This document shows positions 17,186-26,296 of a DNA stretch of 64,000 nt, one piece after another; the first letter of the stretch is position 1; every line of letters begins with the position of its first letter. Below the pieces are notes generated by a model. That model did no database searches, was not told the origin of the DNA, and worked only from the letters and a program-made list of their open reading frames with translations. Source of the stretch: UBA7359 sp038142205 (GTDB taxonomy: Bacteria; Pseudomonadota; Gammaproteobacteria; Eutrophobiales; Eutrophobiaceae); the NCBI GenBank assembly GCA_038142205.1, contig JAYQJO010000001.1, positions 1,922,001 to 1,986,000 of the forward strand, written 5' to 3'. The translations under genes were made by a program, and so were the position numbers.

Positions 17186-18070
17186 TTAGTCATCATTATT
17201 GCTTTTATTAGAATACATTAGAACAGTAAGCTGCTCCGATAGCAGGCCAAATAAAAAAATCAATACAGATATAATTAATAACAACGTACTCATATTGGTA
17301 AATCTACCTTGAAAAAAATATGTGTAGAAGTAATAGAATGTGCCAGTAAAAAAGAAAAGAAGACTCAAAGGAATGAATATTTTTAATGGTGAGTATAACG
17401 AAGTAATCCTGAATATAATTAATAGAAATCTAAAACCATCTTTAATTAACTTTATATGACTTTTACCTTCTCTTTTATTACAGGAAATAGGCAAATAATT
17501 AATACTGTAACCTGAACGAAATAATGCCATTGTTATTGAGGTAGGGTATGAAAATCCATTAGGCAATAAATAAAGGTACTTTTTAAAGATATCTGCTTTT
17601 ACAGCTCTGAAGCCGGATGTTAAATCTATGATTTTATGTCCAGACATATAAGTTGCTAACTTATTATATAGTGTATTGGCAATATATCTTGGAAAGCTAG
17701 CATGTGTCTTTCTTTCTCGTGCACCCACTACCATGTCATAACCATTATTTAAACATTCAATTAAGTTTGAAATTTCTGATGGTTCGTGCTGACCGTCTGC
17801 ATCCATAAAAACCAAAAAATCTCCTGATGCCTTTCTTGCCCCTGACTTTATTGATGCGCCGTTACCTTTAGAATAAGGGTGAGTAATAATATTAATATCA
17901 AACTCACTACAAACTTCTAGCGTATTATCAGTTGAGCCATCATTGACGACTATTATTTCTTCGTCTTTATATAAAGTGGTCAGTTCCTGCAATATCTTTT
18001 TCAGAGATGCAGATTCATTTTTAGCTGGCAAAATTATACTTATTTTTTTTCTTTCAGCATTATTATCCAT
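17186..18070 (-). CDS. Polyprenyl-phosphate glycosyltransferase, GT2 (DPM1/GtrB-like)
   Basis: A 294-residue GT2. It has SIILPAKNES near the N-terminus, VVNDGSTDNT at 41-50, and the DAD metal motif in FMDADGQHEP (90-92), followed by KIIDLTSGFRA, typical of dolichyl/undecaprenyl-phosphate mannose or glucose synthases. Two membrane segments at the C-terminus (~225-290) anchor it. Such enzymes supply lipid-phosphate sugars that GT-C transferases use on the periplasmic side. Two GT-C genes lie immediately upstream, one overlapping this gene by 8 bases, so the three probably form a transfer route to a periplasmic acceptor (inference). Confidence 0.86.
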   Translation of the reverse strand: MDNNAERKKISIILPAKNESASLKKILQELTTLYKDEEIIVVNDGSTDNTLEVCSEFDINIITHPYSKGNGASIKSGARKASGDFLVFMDADGQHEPSEISNLIECLNNGYDMVVGARERKTHASFPRYIANTLYNKLATYMSGHKIIDLTSGFRAVKADIFKKYLYLLPNGFSYPTSITMALFRSGYSINYLPISCNKREGKSHIKLIKDGFRFLLIIFRITSLYSPLKIFIPLSLLFFFTGTFYYFYTYFFQGRFTNMSTLLLIISVLIFLFGLLSEQLTVLMYSNKSNNDD

Positions 18071-19949
18071 TATCTAACAGCCTTAGTTGATTCTCTGCAT
18101 TCTTATAAATTGTTAATTCTTGATTACTTTTATTTAAAATATATTCAAAGTCATTCTTTGCTTCATGAATATTATTTAAACCCGCATGAGAAAGACCTCG
18201 ATAATATATTGCATCAATATATTCTGAATTAAGATAATAGACCTTTGTAAACAACTCAATAGCTTTATTGAATTCACCTTGTAAAAAACAGGCAATCCCT
18301 AAATAAAGATTTCCTTTTTGATTTCCTGGCTCTAATTCTACGACTTTCTCAAAATCATTTTTTGCTAATTCTATTTCTCCCTGATTATTATATACAACAC
18401 CCCTGTTCAAAATAGCATCTACATATGTTGGCAAGATATCTAACGCTGTATTTAAATCATCTAATGCACCATCAAGGTCTCCAATATAAATTCTGGAAGC
18501 AGCCCGACCATTTAACGCATAAGAATCTGAACTATTTAAACTAAGAGACAAAGTATAATCTTGAATCGACTCTATATACTTTCTTTCACGCGATTTATAG
18601 TCTGCCCTGTTATTAATTGCCATGTAGTTAGTTTTATCAAGCTGATATGCATGAGACCATAGTGCCTCTTCATTTTCCCATATTTTAATTTGTTTCAACG
18701 TAAAATTTATTAAAGCTGACATAATAAATAATGCGATGATAGACATTGCTCCATATAAATAAAGAGTATTTTTTTCTTTCCTGCCCATCACACTTTATCA
18801 GGACATTTAATACTAGCCAGCTTAATGCAAATGAAAAAGGCATAAGTGCAATGTAAGTATATCTATCCGCCATCATTTGAGGACCACTTTGAGCAAACCC
18901 CAAAACTGGAGAAATTATCACAAAATAGATTAGAAACAGATATAACGGCCATGGGAACTTCTTACTAAAAGAAAATGATGTAATAAAGATTGATAAAAAA
19001 ACTATAAAATGTACTAAATATTTAGTACTTAAAAAATTTGTATCCCCAAGCAAATAAAGCGGCGACAAATCTACCGGATAAAGCGTATGTAACAAATAAG
19101 TGTTAAAGCCATAGGTTGCCTGTAGCAACCTATCAAGGACTGTAAGCTTTTCCCATGAAATCATAGCCCCAGACGAACCAGCAGAAAAAATTCCGATAGA
19201 AACAAATATAACTGAACATATTAAAAAAGGAATTTTATCCTTTACCTCATTGAAAACTGTTCTTGTTGTTAATTTTTTCGGGTATTTTAAATCTAAGGCT
19301 AAATCAACTAAAACTAGTACAATCGGAAAAGTTATTGCCCAAGCTTTGCTTAATAAAGAAAAAGAAAAAAGAAAAAAGAAAAATAATAAGCATTGTTTCT
19401 TGTAGTAAAAATAGTTTTTTTTACGGTGCTATATTTATAATGAAAATAAAAGATAAAGCTAATCAACAAAAAAAATGTGCTCAGCACATCACGCCTCTCC
19501 GTTACCCAAACTACAGATTCAACTCTTAATGGGTGTAAAGAAAAGAATAATGTACCAATTAAAGATGCGAACATTATTTTTTTAACGCTAATTATATGAC
19601 TATAAAATCTTATTAGAATTAAACACACAAGACACATGAATAAAATTGCATTTATACAATGCAAAACTATATTGCCTAACCTATACCCATAACTATTCAA
19701 TCCCCATACAGAATAATCAAACATATATGATAACCACGTAAACGGCTGGTAATGCCCCCCTAATGCACTACTGAAAGCCCATAGGATATTATCTAGAGTA
19801 AAGCCTCTGATGTAAAAATTAGTAAGCACATTAATTCGATCATCAGAAACATAATCGAATCCTAATGATCCAGAATAAACGAAAAAGGTTATGCAGAAAA
19901 TAAAGGCACTAACTATATAGAATAATAATTTATTGTTGCTAATTCCCAT
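18063..19949 (-). CDS. GT-C membrane glycosyltransferase with TPR tail (TMTC-like), two frameshifts
   Basis: Three pieces in different frames form one protein of about 627 residues. The start is ATG at 19949 (MGISNNKLLFYIV), next to the previous stop. The first periplasmic loop carries Asp36-Asp37 in YVSDDRIN, the GT-C catalytic acid pattern, followed by HPLRVESVVWVTERRDVLS. The frame breaks in an eight-A run (plus strand 19415-19422, one base too few) and resumes YFYYKKQCLLFFF...SKAWAITFP. It breaks again at 18769-18775 (one base too many) before NTLYLYGAMS. The C-terminal ~220 residues are TPR repeats. Likely function: periplasmic sugar transfer from a lipid-phosphate donor, perhaps to pilin. 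Confidence 0.8.
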
Positions 19950-19950
19950 T

Positions 19951-21831
19951 TTATTCAGCAATGACGTTCCACTTAACATCATGTTCTCTTGACACATCTT
20001 CCATTAGAACCTCTGCTTGTTCTTTATTACCGTTCGAAAGCAATAAAGAAATATATTTAACTTTCAAATCTAGTCGATCAGGGTTTCTTTGCGTTAGATC
20101 TTTCATAATAGACAAAGATGGCAGTAAACTTTTTGAATCCATTGCCAAGAAACTTGCATAAGAAAGTAAAACATTATCTCTTAAATTAGAGCTTAACGTA
20201 TTATTCTCTAATAACAATGAAAACAATTTCATTATTGTATTGCCCGATAAGTCACATAGTTTTTTAGTGACACAGTTAATTAATTGAGTATATGAATTGA
20301 TTTCTGAAAAAGTAATTTTTGATCTGGTAAATTTATTTGCTATTTTATTGATAAGCATCTCATTCTCTTTTTCACCTTTCATTGCATTTACATGAAGCAA
20401 AGCTATTGCCGGTTGTGCATCATATATGCTTAATCTGTTTGCTTGAGTTAAAGCATTTATTGCTACTTCAGCATACTCATTATCCGATGTTGCTTGATAT
20501 AACTTTGAATATGTTTCTCCTAATTGATAATTAGCCGTTATTGAATCTGGGTTTTTCTGCGCTAACCTTTCTGACAGTAACACCGGGTTACTCCAGTCAC
20601 TTGCGCGAATCATGGTTACCGTAGAAAACAAAAGGGTAATAATACATAAAACTATATTGAAATTAAGTTTTGTTTTTTCTAAAAGAAAAAATAAGCTTAT
20701 AACAAAAATTAAAATTACGCCTAAAGAAGGAAGGTAATTTCTATGTTCATAAACTAGGTTCAACGGAAGGATCGTTGACTCCATTAAATGACCAGCAAAG
20801 AAAAAGATAATTCCAAAAATTAACCAATTTTTTTTAGTTTGAAATAAAGTAAAAAATAATATAAAAAAAGCTAATAGAGAAAATATTGTAGTTACAGGGT
20901 TAACTAAACTTATCGATATAATGAAATCATCATGATATAAATTAAATGAATTCAAGCGTGGGAAAATTATTAGGCAAATATAGAACCAAATAATACGAAA
21001 CTCTGTCATGAGTCGTTGGCCCATATCAAAGTCTTTACCACTGTAACCCGCAGTTAGATCCCCCTTAAATAATAATAATAGAGCGATGCAAAGCGGGATG
21101 ACAAGAACGACCACATAGTAGGATTTCAAATATTTAATTACATTAGCAGAATTTACCTTCCATTTGAGCAACACGCTTTCTATCACTATTAAATAAACAA
21201 AAAGCAGTAGCCCATTTTCCTTGCATAAAGCCGCAAGAACACCCAATGAGGTTATGTATCCAAGTTTTATAATTAATGACTTATTACTTATCGTAATAGA
21301 TGTCCGTAATTTCAGATAACTAAGAATACCTAAAATTACAAATGTAGCAGACATACTTGTCATGCGTTGAACGGTATATAAAACGGCGGTTAGATTTATT
21401 GGATGCACTGCCCATATGGCAGTGATCCAGTAAGCGATAAGAGTATGTTTACTACTTAAACTTATCAAACCTTCTTTTTCCAGCAAGGTTTTTATTAAAC
21501 GACATGATACTAAATATACTAATATAGTATTTAATAAATGGATAAAGAGATTGAATAGCTTATAACTAAATGGAGTGAACTCACTAAGCTGATAATTCAA
21601 ATAAAAACTTAACATTGCAACAGGCCTACCTAACGGACCGGCCATTCCAGACATACTTGCTGTCCATGCAGATGAAAAACTTAAGTCGGAATTAATTATT
21701 GCAGAATTATGTAATAAATTGGAATAATCATCATAAATAAACCCTCCAGACAATCCTGGAAAATAAACAAACACAACTAGGCTTATTAGAAATAATAAAA
21801 ATAGTAAAGTTGAATGATTGTTATTAATCAT
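19951..21831 (-). CDS. GT-C membrane glycosyltransferase with TPR-like tail (TMTC/TfpW-type)
   Basis: A 626-residue protein. About a dozen hydrophobic segments occupy residues 8-410, followed by a soluble TPR-like C-terminal domain (~430-626; ITANYQLGETYSKLY). The first periplasmic loop has YDD at 33-35, as in PMT/ArnT/TMTC-type GT-C enzymes, and HPINLTAVLYTVQRM is a family-typical stretch. It is the first gene after the second pilin, beyond a terminator-like hairpin. Proteins like this next to pilA are often pilin or surface glycan transferases, so pilin glycosylation is a reasonable hypothesis. It is distinct from, but related in architecture to, the next gene. Confidence 0.78.
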   Translation of the reverse strand: MINNNHSTLLFLLFLISLVVFVYFPGLSGGFIYDDYSNLLHNSAIINSDLSFSSAWTASMSGMAGPLGRPVAMLSFYLNYQLSEFTPFSYKLFNLFIHLLNTILVYLVSCRLIKTLLEKEGLISLSSKHTLIAYWITAIWAVHPINLTAVLYTVQRMTSMSATFVILGILSYLKLRTSITISNKSLIIKLGYITSLGVLAALCKENGLLLFVYLIVIESVLLKWKVNSANVIKYLKSYYVVVLVIPLCIALLLLFKGDLTAGYSGKDFDMGQRLMTEFRIIWFYICLIIFPRLNSFNLYHDDFIISISLVNPVTTIFSLLAFFILFFTLFQTKKNWLIFGIIFFFAGHLMESTILPLNLVYEHRNYLPSLGVILIFVISLFFLLEKTKLNFNIVLCIITLLFSTVTMIRASDWSNPVLLSERLAQKNPDSITANYQLGETYSKLYQATSDNEYAEVAINALTQANRLSIYDAQPAIALLHVNAMKGEKENEMLINKIANKFTRSKITFSEINSYTQLINCVTKKLCDLSGNTIMKLFSLLLENNTLSSNLRDNVLLSYASFLAMDSKSLLPSLSIMKDLTQRNPDRLDLKVKYISLLLSNGNKEQAEVLMEDVSREHDVKWNVIAE

Positions 21832-21870
21832 CTGTTTGATTGTCAGGAGAATACTTATCGATATGATAGC

Positions 21871-21891
21871 AAGCTTAAAAATTTTAAGCTT
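21871..21891. repeat. Perfect palindrome between pilin 2 and the GT-C gene
   Basis: The 21-base sequence has 10-base arms AAGCTTAAAA and TTTTAAGCTT around a central A. It sits 40 bases upstream of the GT-C start and just beyond the pilin terminator. It could be an operator, an mRNA hairpin or part of a processing site; no partner protein is evident. Confidence 0.5.
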
Positions 21892-21897
21892 AAATAT

Positions 21898-21920
21898 AAA
21901 AAAACCCTCATCCGAGGGCT
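21898..21920 (-). terminator. Rho-independent terminator after pilin 2
   Basis: On the minus strand AGCCCTC-GGAT-GAGGGTT forms a stem (five GC-rich pairs plus G-T and A-T) directly followed by a T run. It lies 28 bases past the pilin stop codon and would reduce transcription into the glycosyltransferase genes. Confidence 0.8.
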
Positions 21921-21947
21921 CTTAACATTTCACAAAATATATTTTAC

Positions 21948-22370
21948 TTATCGGCAATTAGCCGGTCTTAGTTTGGAAGGGACATCACCGCCCTGGCAAG
22001 CCCAGGTTATTCCGCCACCGGTGTCCGTCGGGGTAAACTCTATTGTAGTTGCAGCACTAGATACTTTAGTATTATAGGTCACTGTTATGCTGCCTCCTGC
22101 GCCAATTGCAACTGATGTAACGGCATTACCAATGATACTCACTGGCCCAGCCAAACCGGCTTGAGTATTAGTGATCGGCCATGTTCCTACAGCTGCTATA
22201 TATTCTGCAACCGTTGATCTTGCATGTGACGCTAACGCTAAACCTTCCGAAACATGAGCCCTTTTGGTGTAATCTTGATAGGAGGGAATAGCAACGGCAG
22301 CCAGAATACCAATGATGGCTACAACAATCATCAATTCTATCAACGTAAAACCATTTTCATTTCTTTTCAT
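21948..22370 (-). CDS. pilA: Type IV major pilin-like prepilin (second copy)
   Basis: A 140-residue type IVa prepilin. The start chosen is ATG 22370, with AGGAGA 7 bases upstream, giving MKRNENG|FTLIELMIVVAIIGILAAVAIP. PilD cleaves after Gly7 and methylates Phe; Glu5 of the mature protein is present. The C-terminal disulfide loop is bounded by Cys in WACQGGD and SKLRPANCR. It is nearly identical to the upstream pilin in the first ~45 residues and in NTQAGLAG, NAVTS, ITVTYNTKV and SKLRPANC, but diverges between. A tandem duplication is evident. The weaker context (behind a terminator) suggests lower expression or a minor or alternative pilin. Confidence 0.9.
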   Translation of the reverse strand: MKRNENGFTLIELMIVVAIIGILAAVAIPSYQDYTKRAHVSEGLALASHARSTVAEYIAAVGTWPITNTQAGLAGPVSIIGNAVTSVAIGAGGSITVTYNTKVSSAATTIEFTPTDTGGGITWACQGGDVPSKLRPANCR

Positions 22371-22450
22371 ATCTATATCTCCTCTATATATCACCGTGAT
22401 TTTACATCATTAGAAATTCGCTAAAATTTTATAATTTTTATTGTTTAAAT

Positions 22451-22474
22451 AAAAAACCCCTCCGAAGAGGGGTT
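22451..22474 (-). terminator. Rho-independent terminator after pilin 1
   Basis: On the minus strand AACCCCTC-TTCG-GAGGGGTT forms an 8-bp stem with the stable UUCG tetraloop, followed by a T run. It lies 17 bases past the first pilin stop and is typical for a strongly expressed pilA. Confidence 0.92.
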
Positions 22475-22490
22475 ATATCTGAATATCAGA

Positions 22491-22913
22491 TTAGTTACGG
22501 CAGTTAGCAGGTCTTAATTTTGATGGAACCGAACCGCCACATGCAAATGTTAAACTACCAGCTGTATCATTAGGCGTTAACGTAACATTGGTTGCTGCAC
22601 TATCTACTTTTGTATTATAAGTAACGGTAATCACACCAGAAGCACCAATTGAGACAGAAGTTACAGCATTACCGCTAATACTTGCAGCACCCGCTAGACC
22701 AGCTTGGGTATTGGTTGTTGGGTAAACGCCTTCTGAAGCATAATATTCAGCTACAGCAGTTTTTGCTGCGCCAGCAAGACCAAAACCTTCAGAAACGTGA
22801 GCACGTTTTGTGTAATCTTGATAAGAAGGAATAGCAACCGCCGCCAGAATACCGATAATTGCAACCACAATCATCAATTCGATAAGAGTAAAACCCTGTT
22901 GTACTTTTTTCAT
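22491..22913 (-). CDS. pilA: Type IV major pilin PilA (first copy)
   Basis: A 140-residue type IVa prepilin MKKVQQG|FTLIELMIVV with a seven-residue leader, Glu5 and a C-terminal Cys pair (FACGGS and LRPANCRN). An AAGGAG site precedes the ATG. The mature protein polymerises into the pilus through its hydrophobic N-terminal helix; pilB, pilC and pilD for assembly lie at 38.5-42.4 kb. A sigma-54 promoter about 113 bases upstream and the pilR/pilS genes behind it show the classical control circuit. The strong terminator after it suggests this is the main pilin. Confidence 0.95.
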   Translation of the reverse strand: MKKVQQGFTLIELMIVVAIIGILAAVAIPSYQDYTKRAHVSEGFGLAGAAKTAVAEYYASEGVYPTTNTQAGLAGAASISGNAVTSVSIGASGVITVTYNTKVDSAATNVTLTPNDTAGSLTFACGGSVPSKLRPANCRN

Positions 22914-23025
22914 TCTTTTTCTCCTTAAGAAAAAATTTTGTTTTTACGTTTTAACAATCTTTGCAAAGATTACTTCGATTATTCAAATTCAATAAAAAAT
23001 GAATAGACAAAAGCATTTCTAAAAT

Positions 23026-23041
23026 AGCATGTTACGTGCCA
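23026..23041 (-). promoter_or_regulatory. Sigma-54 promoter of pilA
   Basis: The minus strand reads TGGCACGTAACATGCT, with GG at -25/-24 and GC at -13/-12 in exact spacing. It matches the RpoN consensus TGGCACG-N4-TTGC except for one base. It leaves a ~100-base 5' leader to the pilA ATG. PilR (next gene) is the expected activator, with binding sites probably in 23050-23190. Confidence 0.88.
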
Positions 23042-23193
23042 TAGGAAATATTATCAATATAAATACATATAAGCTATTGAAAAATAAATATAATTTAATG
23101 ATTTATCTGTTTTTCTATACACCAAATATTATAAAGATATTTATTATTGATACCTCAATATTGTCTAAAAGTGACGTAATGCGTCACTTTAAT

Positions 23194-24499
23194 TTAATCT
23201 AAATCCAGTTTTTCTAAACGATAGCGCAATGCTCGAAAACTTATGCCAAGCAATTTTGCAGCCGCCGTTTTATTCCATCGGGTTTTTTCTAATGCTTCCA
23301 GAATTTTCTGTTTTTCTATATCAACCAACATTGAATCCAATGCAACATCAATTTGTTCTTCCTGATTCATCTTTTCAGGCAACAGAATATCTTCTTTTTC
23401 TATTTTTCCATCACTGCACAAAGTCATGGCTCGTTCCAGAATATTTTCCAGTTCACGGATGTTTCCCGGGAAGTGATACGTAGACAATAATGTTTTCGCT
23501 TCCGTCGTTAATTCTGCTTTTTTACCATCCGAATCAGCCATCATTTTTTCGAGTATATGTGCAATGAGTTCGGAAAGATCTTCAAGCCTTTCTCTTAAAG
23601 GTGGAATATTCAACTCAATAACATTAATTCGATACAATAAGTCCTGCCGAAACAAGCACTGACTGACACGATCAGATAAATCGTAATTGGTTGCGCTTAA
23701 TATTCTGACATCAACACGGATTTCATTTTGCGAGCCAACCGGCCTGACTACTTTTTCCTGGATCGCCCTTAATAACTTAACCTGCATGCTGTGGTAAGTC
23801 AGCAACTTCATCAAGAAACAATGTTCCTCCGTCCGCAGATTGAAACAGTCCTTCTTTATCACTGACAGCACCGGTAAAACTACCTTTCTTATGGCCAAAA
23901 AACTCACTTTCCATCAAGTCTTGAGGAATAGCACCACAATTAATCGGCACAAACGGCTTTTCAGATCGTGGCCCTAGTTCGTGGATCATATTAGCAACCA
24001 GTTCTTTACCAACGCCTGACTCGCCGCTGATATAAATGGGAGCCTGACTTCGTGCTACTTTTCCAATTGTTTTACGTAACTCCTGAACCAGTTTACTGTT
24101 ACCGATAATGATCGGCTTTTTACTCGTCGCTTTTGTTTCAACATTCAATGCGCTTTGCACTACTGAACGTAATGTCGCTAAATCGATTGGTTTCGTTAAA
24201 AAATCAAAGGCACCATACTTTAAAGCTTGTATAGCACTATCCATACTTCCGTGAGCAGATATAACAGCAATAGGAACATGCGAATAATTTTTCTGAAACT
24301 CATTAACAAATCCAACACCGTCACCGTCGGGCAAACGCATATCCGTTAAGCATAAATCAAATTGATACTGGTTTAGTAATAAGCGCGCAGCGTTAAGATC
24401 TTTAGCACAATGACTATCGATACTCATCCGCTGCAATGTAATTTGCAACAATTCTCTGATATCGGGTTCATCGTCAATTATAAGTGCAAGACGGGACAT
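23194..24499 (-). CDS. pilR: Sigma-54-dependent response regulator PilR, interrupted by a frameshift
   Basis: An NtrC-family regulator of about 434 residues in two overlapping frames. The receiver domain has phosphoacceptor Asp53 (LTDMRLPDGD). The AAA+ domain has Walker A GESGVGKE (159-166), the sigma-54 contact loop GSFTGA (206-211) and Walker B GGTLFLDE. The frame breaks at about 23784-23792 after ADLPQH. The family reads PxHMQVKLLRAIQEK, and the second frame supplies MQVKLLRAIQEK, so two bases (CA) appear to be missing. The second part ends with a Fis-type HTH (KTAAAKLLGISFRALRYRL). It activates pilA through RpoN together with PilS. Confidence 0.93.
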
Positions 24500-26113
24500 T
24501 TAAATTAATACATCCTGTTTATTCATATGCATAAAATTAATTCTAAAAACGGTTCCTTTTTCTGAGCTTGATTGTAAGCCTAAACTTGCCTGATTTGCTT
24601 CACAAAGCTCTCTCGCAAGATACAATCCCAGACCAGAACCTTTTGCTTCAGTGGTAAAAAACGGTTCAAATAACTGCTCTTTAATGCCTTCGGATATACC
24701 GTTACCACTATCTATAACGTCAAGATAGGGCCTGTCCAGCTCATCATTAATTCCACAAGCGAGTGTAATAAGCGGTTTATCTAAACCATACCTCATCGCA
24801 TTTTCACACAAGTTCCAGACAACTTGATGTAATTGTGAAGAATCCATTTTAACTAACACATTATCATTATTAATGCTTAACTTAATATCCTCATCATGTA
24901 AATTGTATCGAGAAGAAAACTCATTAATGAAGCCCTCTAACCATGGTATTAATTCAAACCGTTCAGCTGTTGTTTGTTCGCGCCTGCTAATACTTAAAAC
25001 ATTTTCTATTATATTATTTACCCGAAGCGAATGATCATTAATAATTTCAGTTAAGCGTTTATCACCTTCACTTATTGTATCCGACTCTTGTAACAATTGA
25101 CCTGCATGATTAATTGCACCTAAGGGGTTTCTCACTTCATGAGCAATACTTGCTGTCAGTCTTCCTAAAGAGGCTAATTTAAGGTGTTGAGCCTGTTGCC
25201 TTAATCTTGATAAGTCTTCCAGGATAATAAGAACCTGATAATTAGAAACCAGCGTCAGCTTAATAAATGAAACCTGCAACTCATTACCGTCTTCTATACG
25301 TTTTATAATAATGTTTTGTTGCCCATTATTATTTAACCAGTTATCAATCGAGGATTTTAAGTGATTATTGACATACTGAAAAACTTTTAGCGTGTCCTCC
25401 CCTCTTTCTCCAAGCAATGCCTTCGAAGACTCGTTCATTAATAACACATTCATATCACTATTCAGGACAATAATGCCTGATTGCATACGTTGAACAATAT
25501 GCTCATTTAACTTTGCCAATTCATTTATTTCTATAGCCTGCTGTTCGGCCAGTGCTTCTGTTTCACGCACTCTTGCCGCTAAAAGATTTCCAATAATTGC
25601 AGTGATAAAAAACGTTATGCCAAGAATTCCAGCATGGGTGTAATTGACTGTTTCATAATAGCGAAAAAACTGTATGTATAACTCATGACCAAGCACACAA
25701 AAAGAAGCGATGGCTGCTAAAAGTATCGCTATTTTACCTTCCCGCAAAATACTGCCGCCAGCCACGGCAATAACAAGTAACATACCGAAACCACTACTCA
25801 AGCCGCCACTCGAATACATTAAGAGACTCAGCATAATGATGTCTATTAAAGTATGTACGGCAATTTGAAGATTAAACCTCGGAAATTGTTTATTTATTGG
25901 CCAAAAGAAACCTATTGCAATAAATAAATACATATGACTCGTGATTGAAAAAAAACGAGCATCATAACTGCCTAGTGGGGAAGGTAATTGACCAATATAG
26001 ACGAGGATGACAAATAACCCCGAAAGCAACACTCTATAATAATTAAAATAGAGCAATGCCCGCCAATTGATCACCCCTGTCACTTTCGGATCGATTTTCT
26101 GAGCCTCTGTCAT
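24500..26113 (-). CDS. pilS: Membrane sensor histidine kinase PilS
   Basis: A 537-residue kinase. About six N-terminal membrane segments (~25-185) are followed by a PAS domain (~200-300; LNSDMNVLLMNESSKALLG), HisKA with phospho-His325 in SIAHEVRNP, and HATPase_c with N box NLCENAMRYG, G1 DSGNGIS and G2 GSGLGLYLA. This is the PilS architecture (polytopic N-terminus, PAS, HPK). It abuts pilR with no intergenic gap and phosphorylates or dephosphorylates PilR in response to membrane pilin levels. It is divergent from sucC across a 183-base intergenic region with no terminator or RNA gene visible. Confidence 0.93.
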   Translation of the reverse strand: MTEAQKIDPKVTGVINWRALLYFNYYRVLLSGLFVILVYIGQLPSPLGSYDARFFSITSHMYLFIAIGFFWPINKQFPRFNLQIAVHTLIDIIMLSLLMYSSGGLSSGFGMLLVIAVAGGSILREGKIAILLAAIASFCVLGHELYIQFFRYYETVNYTHAGILGITFFITAIIGNLLAARVRETEALAEQQAIEINELAKLNEHIVQRMQSGIIVLNSDMNVLLMNESSKALLGERGEDTLKVFQYVNNHLKSSIDNWLNNNGQQNIIIKRIEDGNELQVSFIKLTLVSNYQVLIILEDLSRLRQQAQHLKLASLGRLTASIAHEVRNPLGAINHAGQLLQESDTISEGDKRLTEIINDHSLRVNNIIENVLSISRREQTTAERFELIPWLEGFINEFSSRYNLHDEDIKLSINNDNVLVKMDSSQLHQVVWNLCENAMRYGLDKPLITLACGINDELDRPYLDVIDSGNGISEGIKEQLFEPFFTTEAKGSGLGLYLARELCEANQASLGLQSSSEKGTVFRINFMHMNKQDVLI

Positions 26114-26296
26114 ATTTGATAGTACGCCATTAATTATTCATCTCAAGAGTGCTAATATTGTCATTTTTATTGCTGTATTATAGAAAAATCAGGAAATAAG
26201 CCAATTTACCCATAATAAAAACTATTTCTTGCTAATATTTATAAAAAAACAAATAAACTCTTACGATAGTTACAACCTTAAATATCAGGATATATT

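Noticed and set aside
22914..23193. Small gene in the pilA-pilR gap
   Set aside because: The 280 bases hold the sigma-54 promoter and the pilA leader; no open frame with a plausible start and ribosome-binding site is seen.
26114..26296. Riboswitch or RNA gene in the pilS-sucC divergent gap
   Set aside because: The region is AT-rich without a stable structured element; it looks like two back-to-back promoters.
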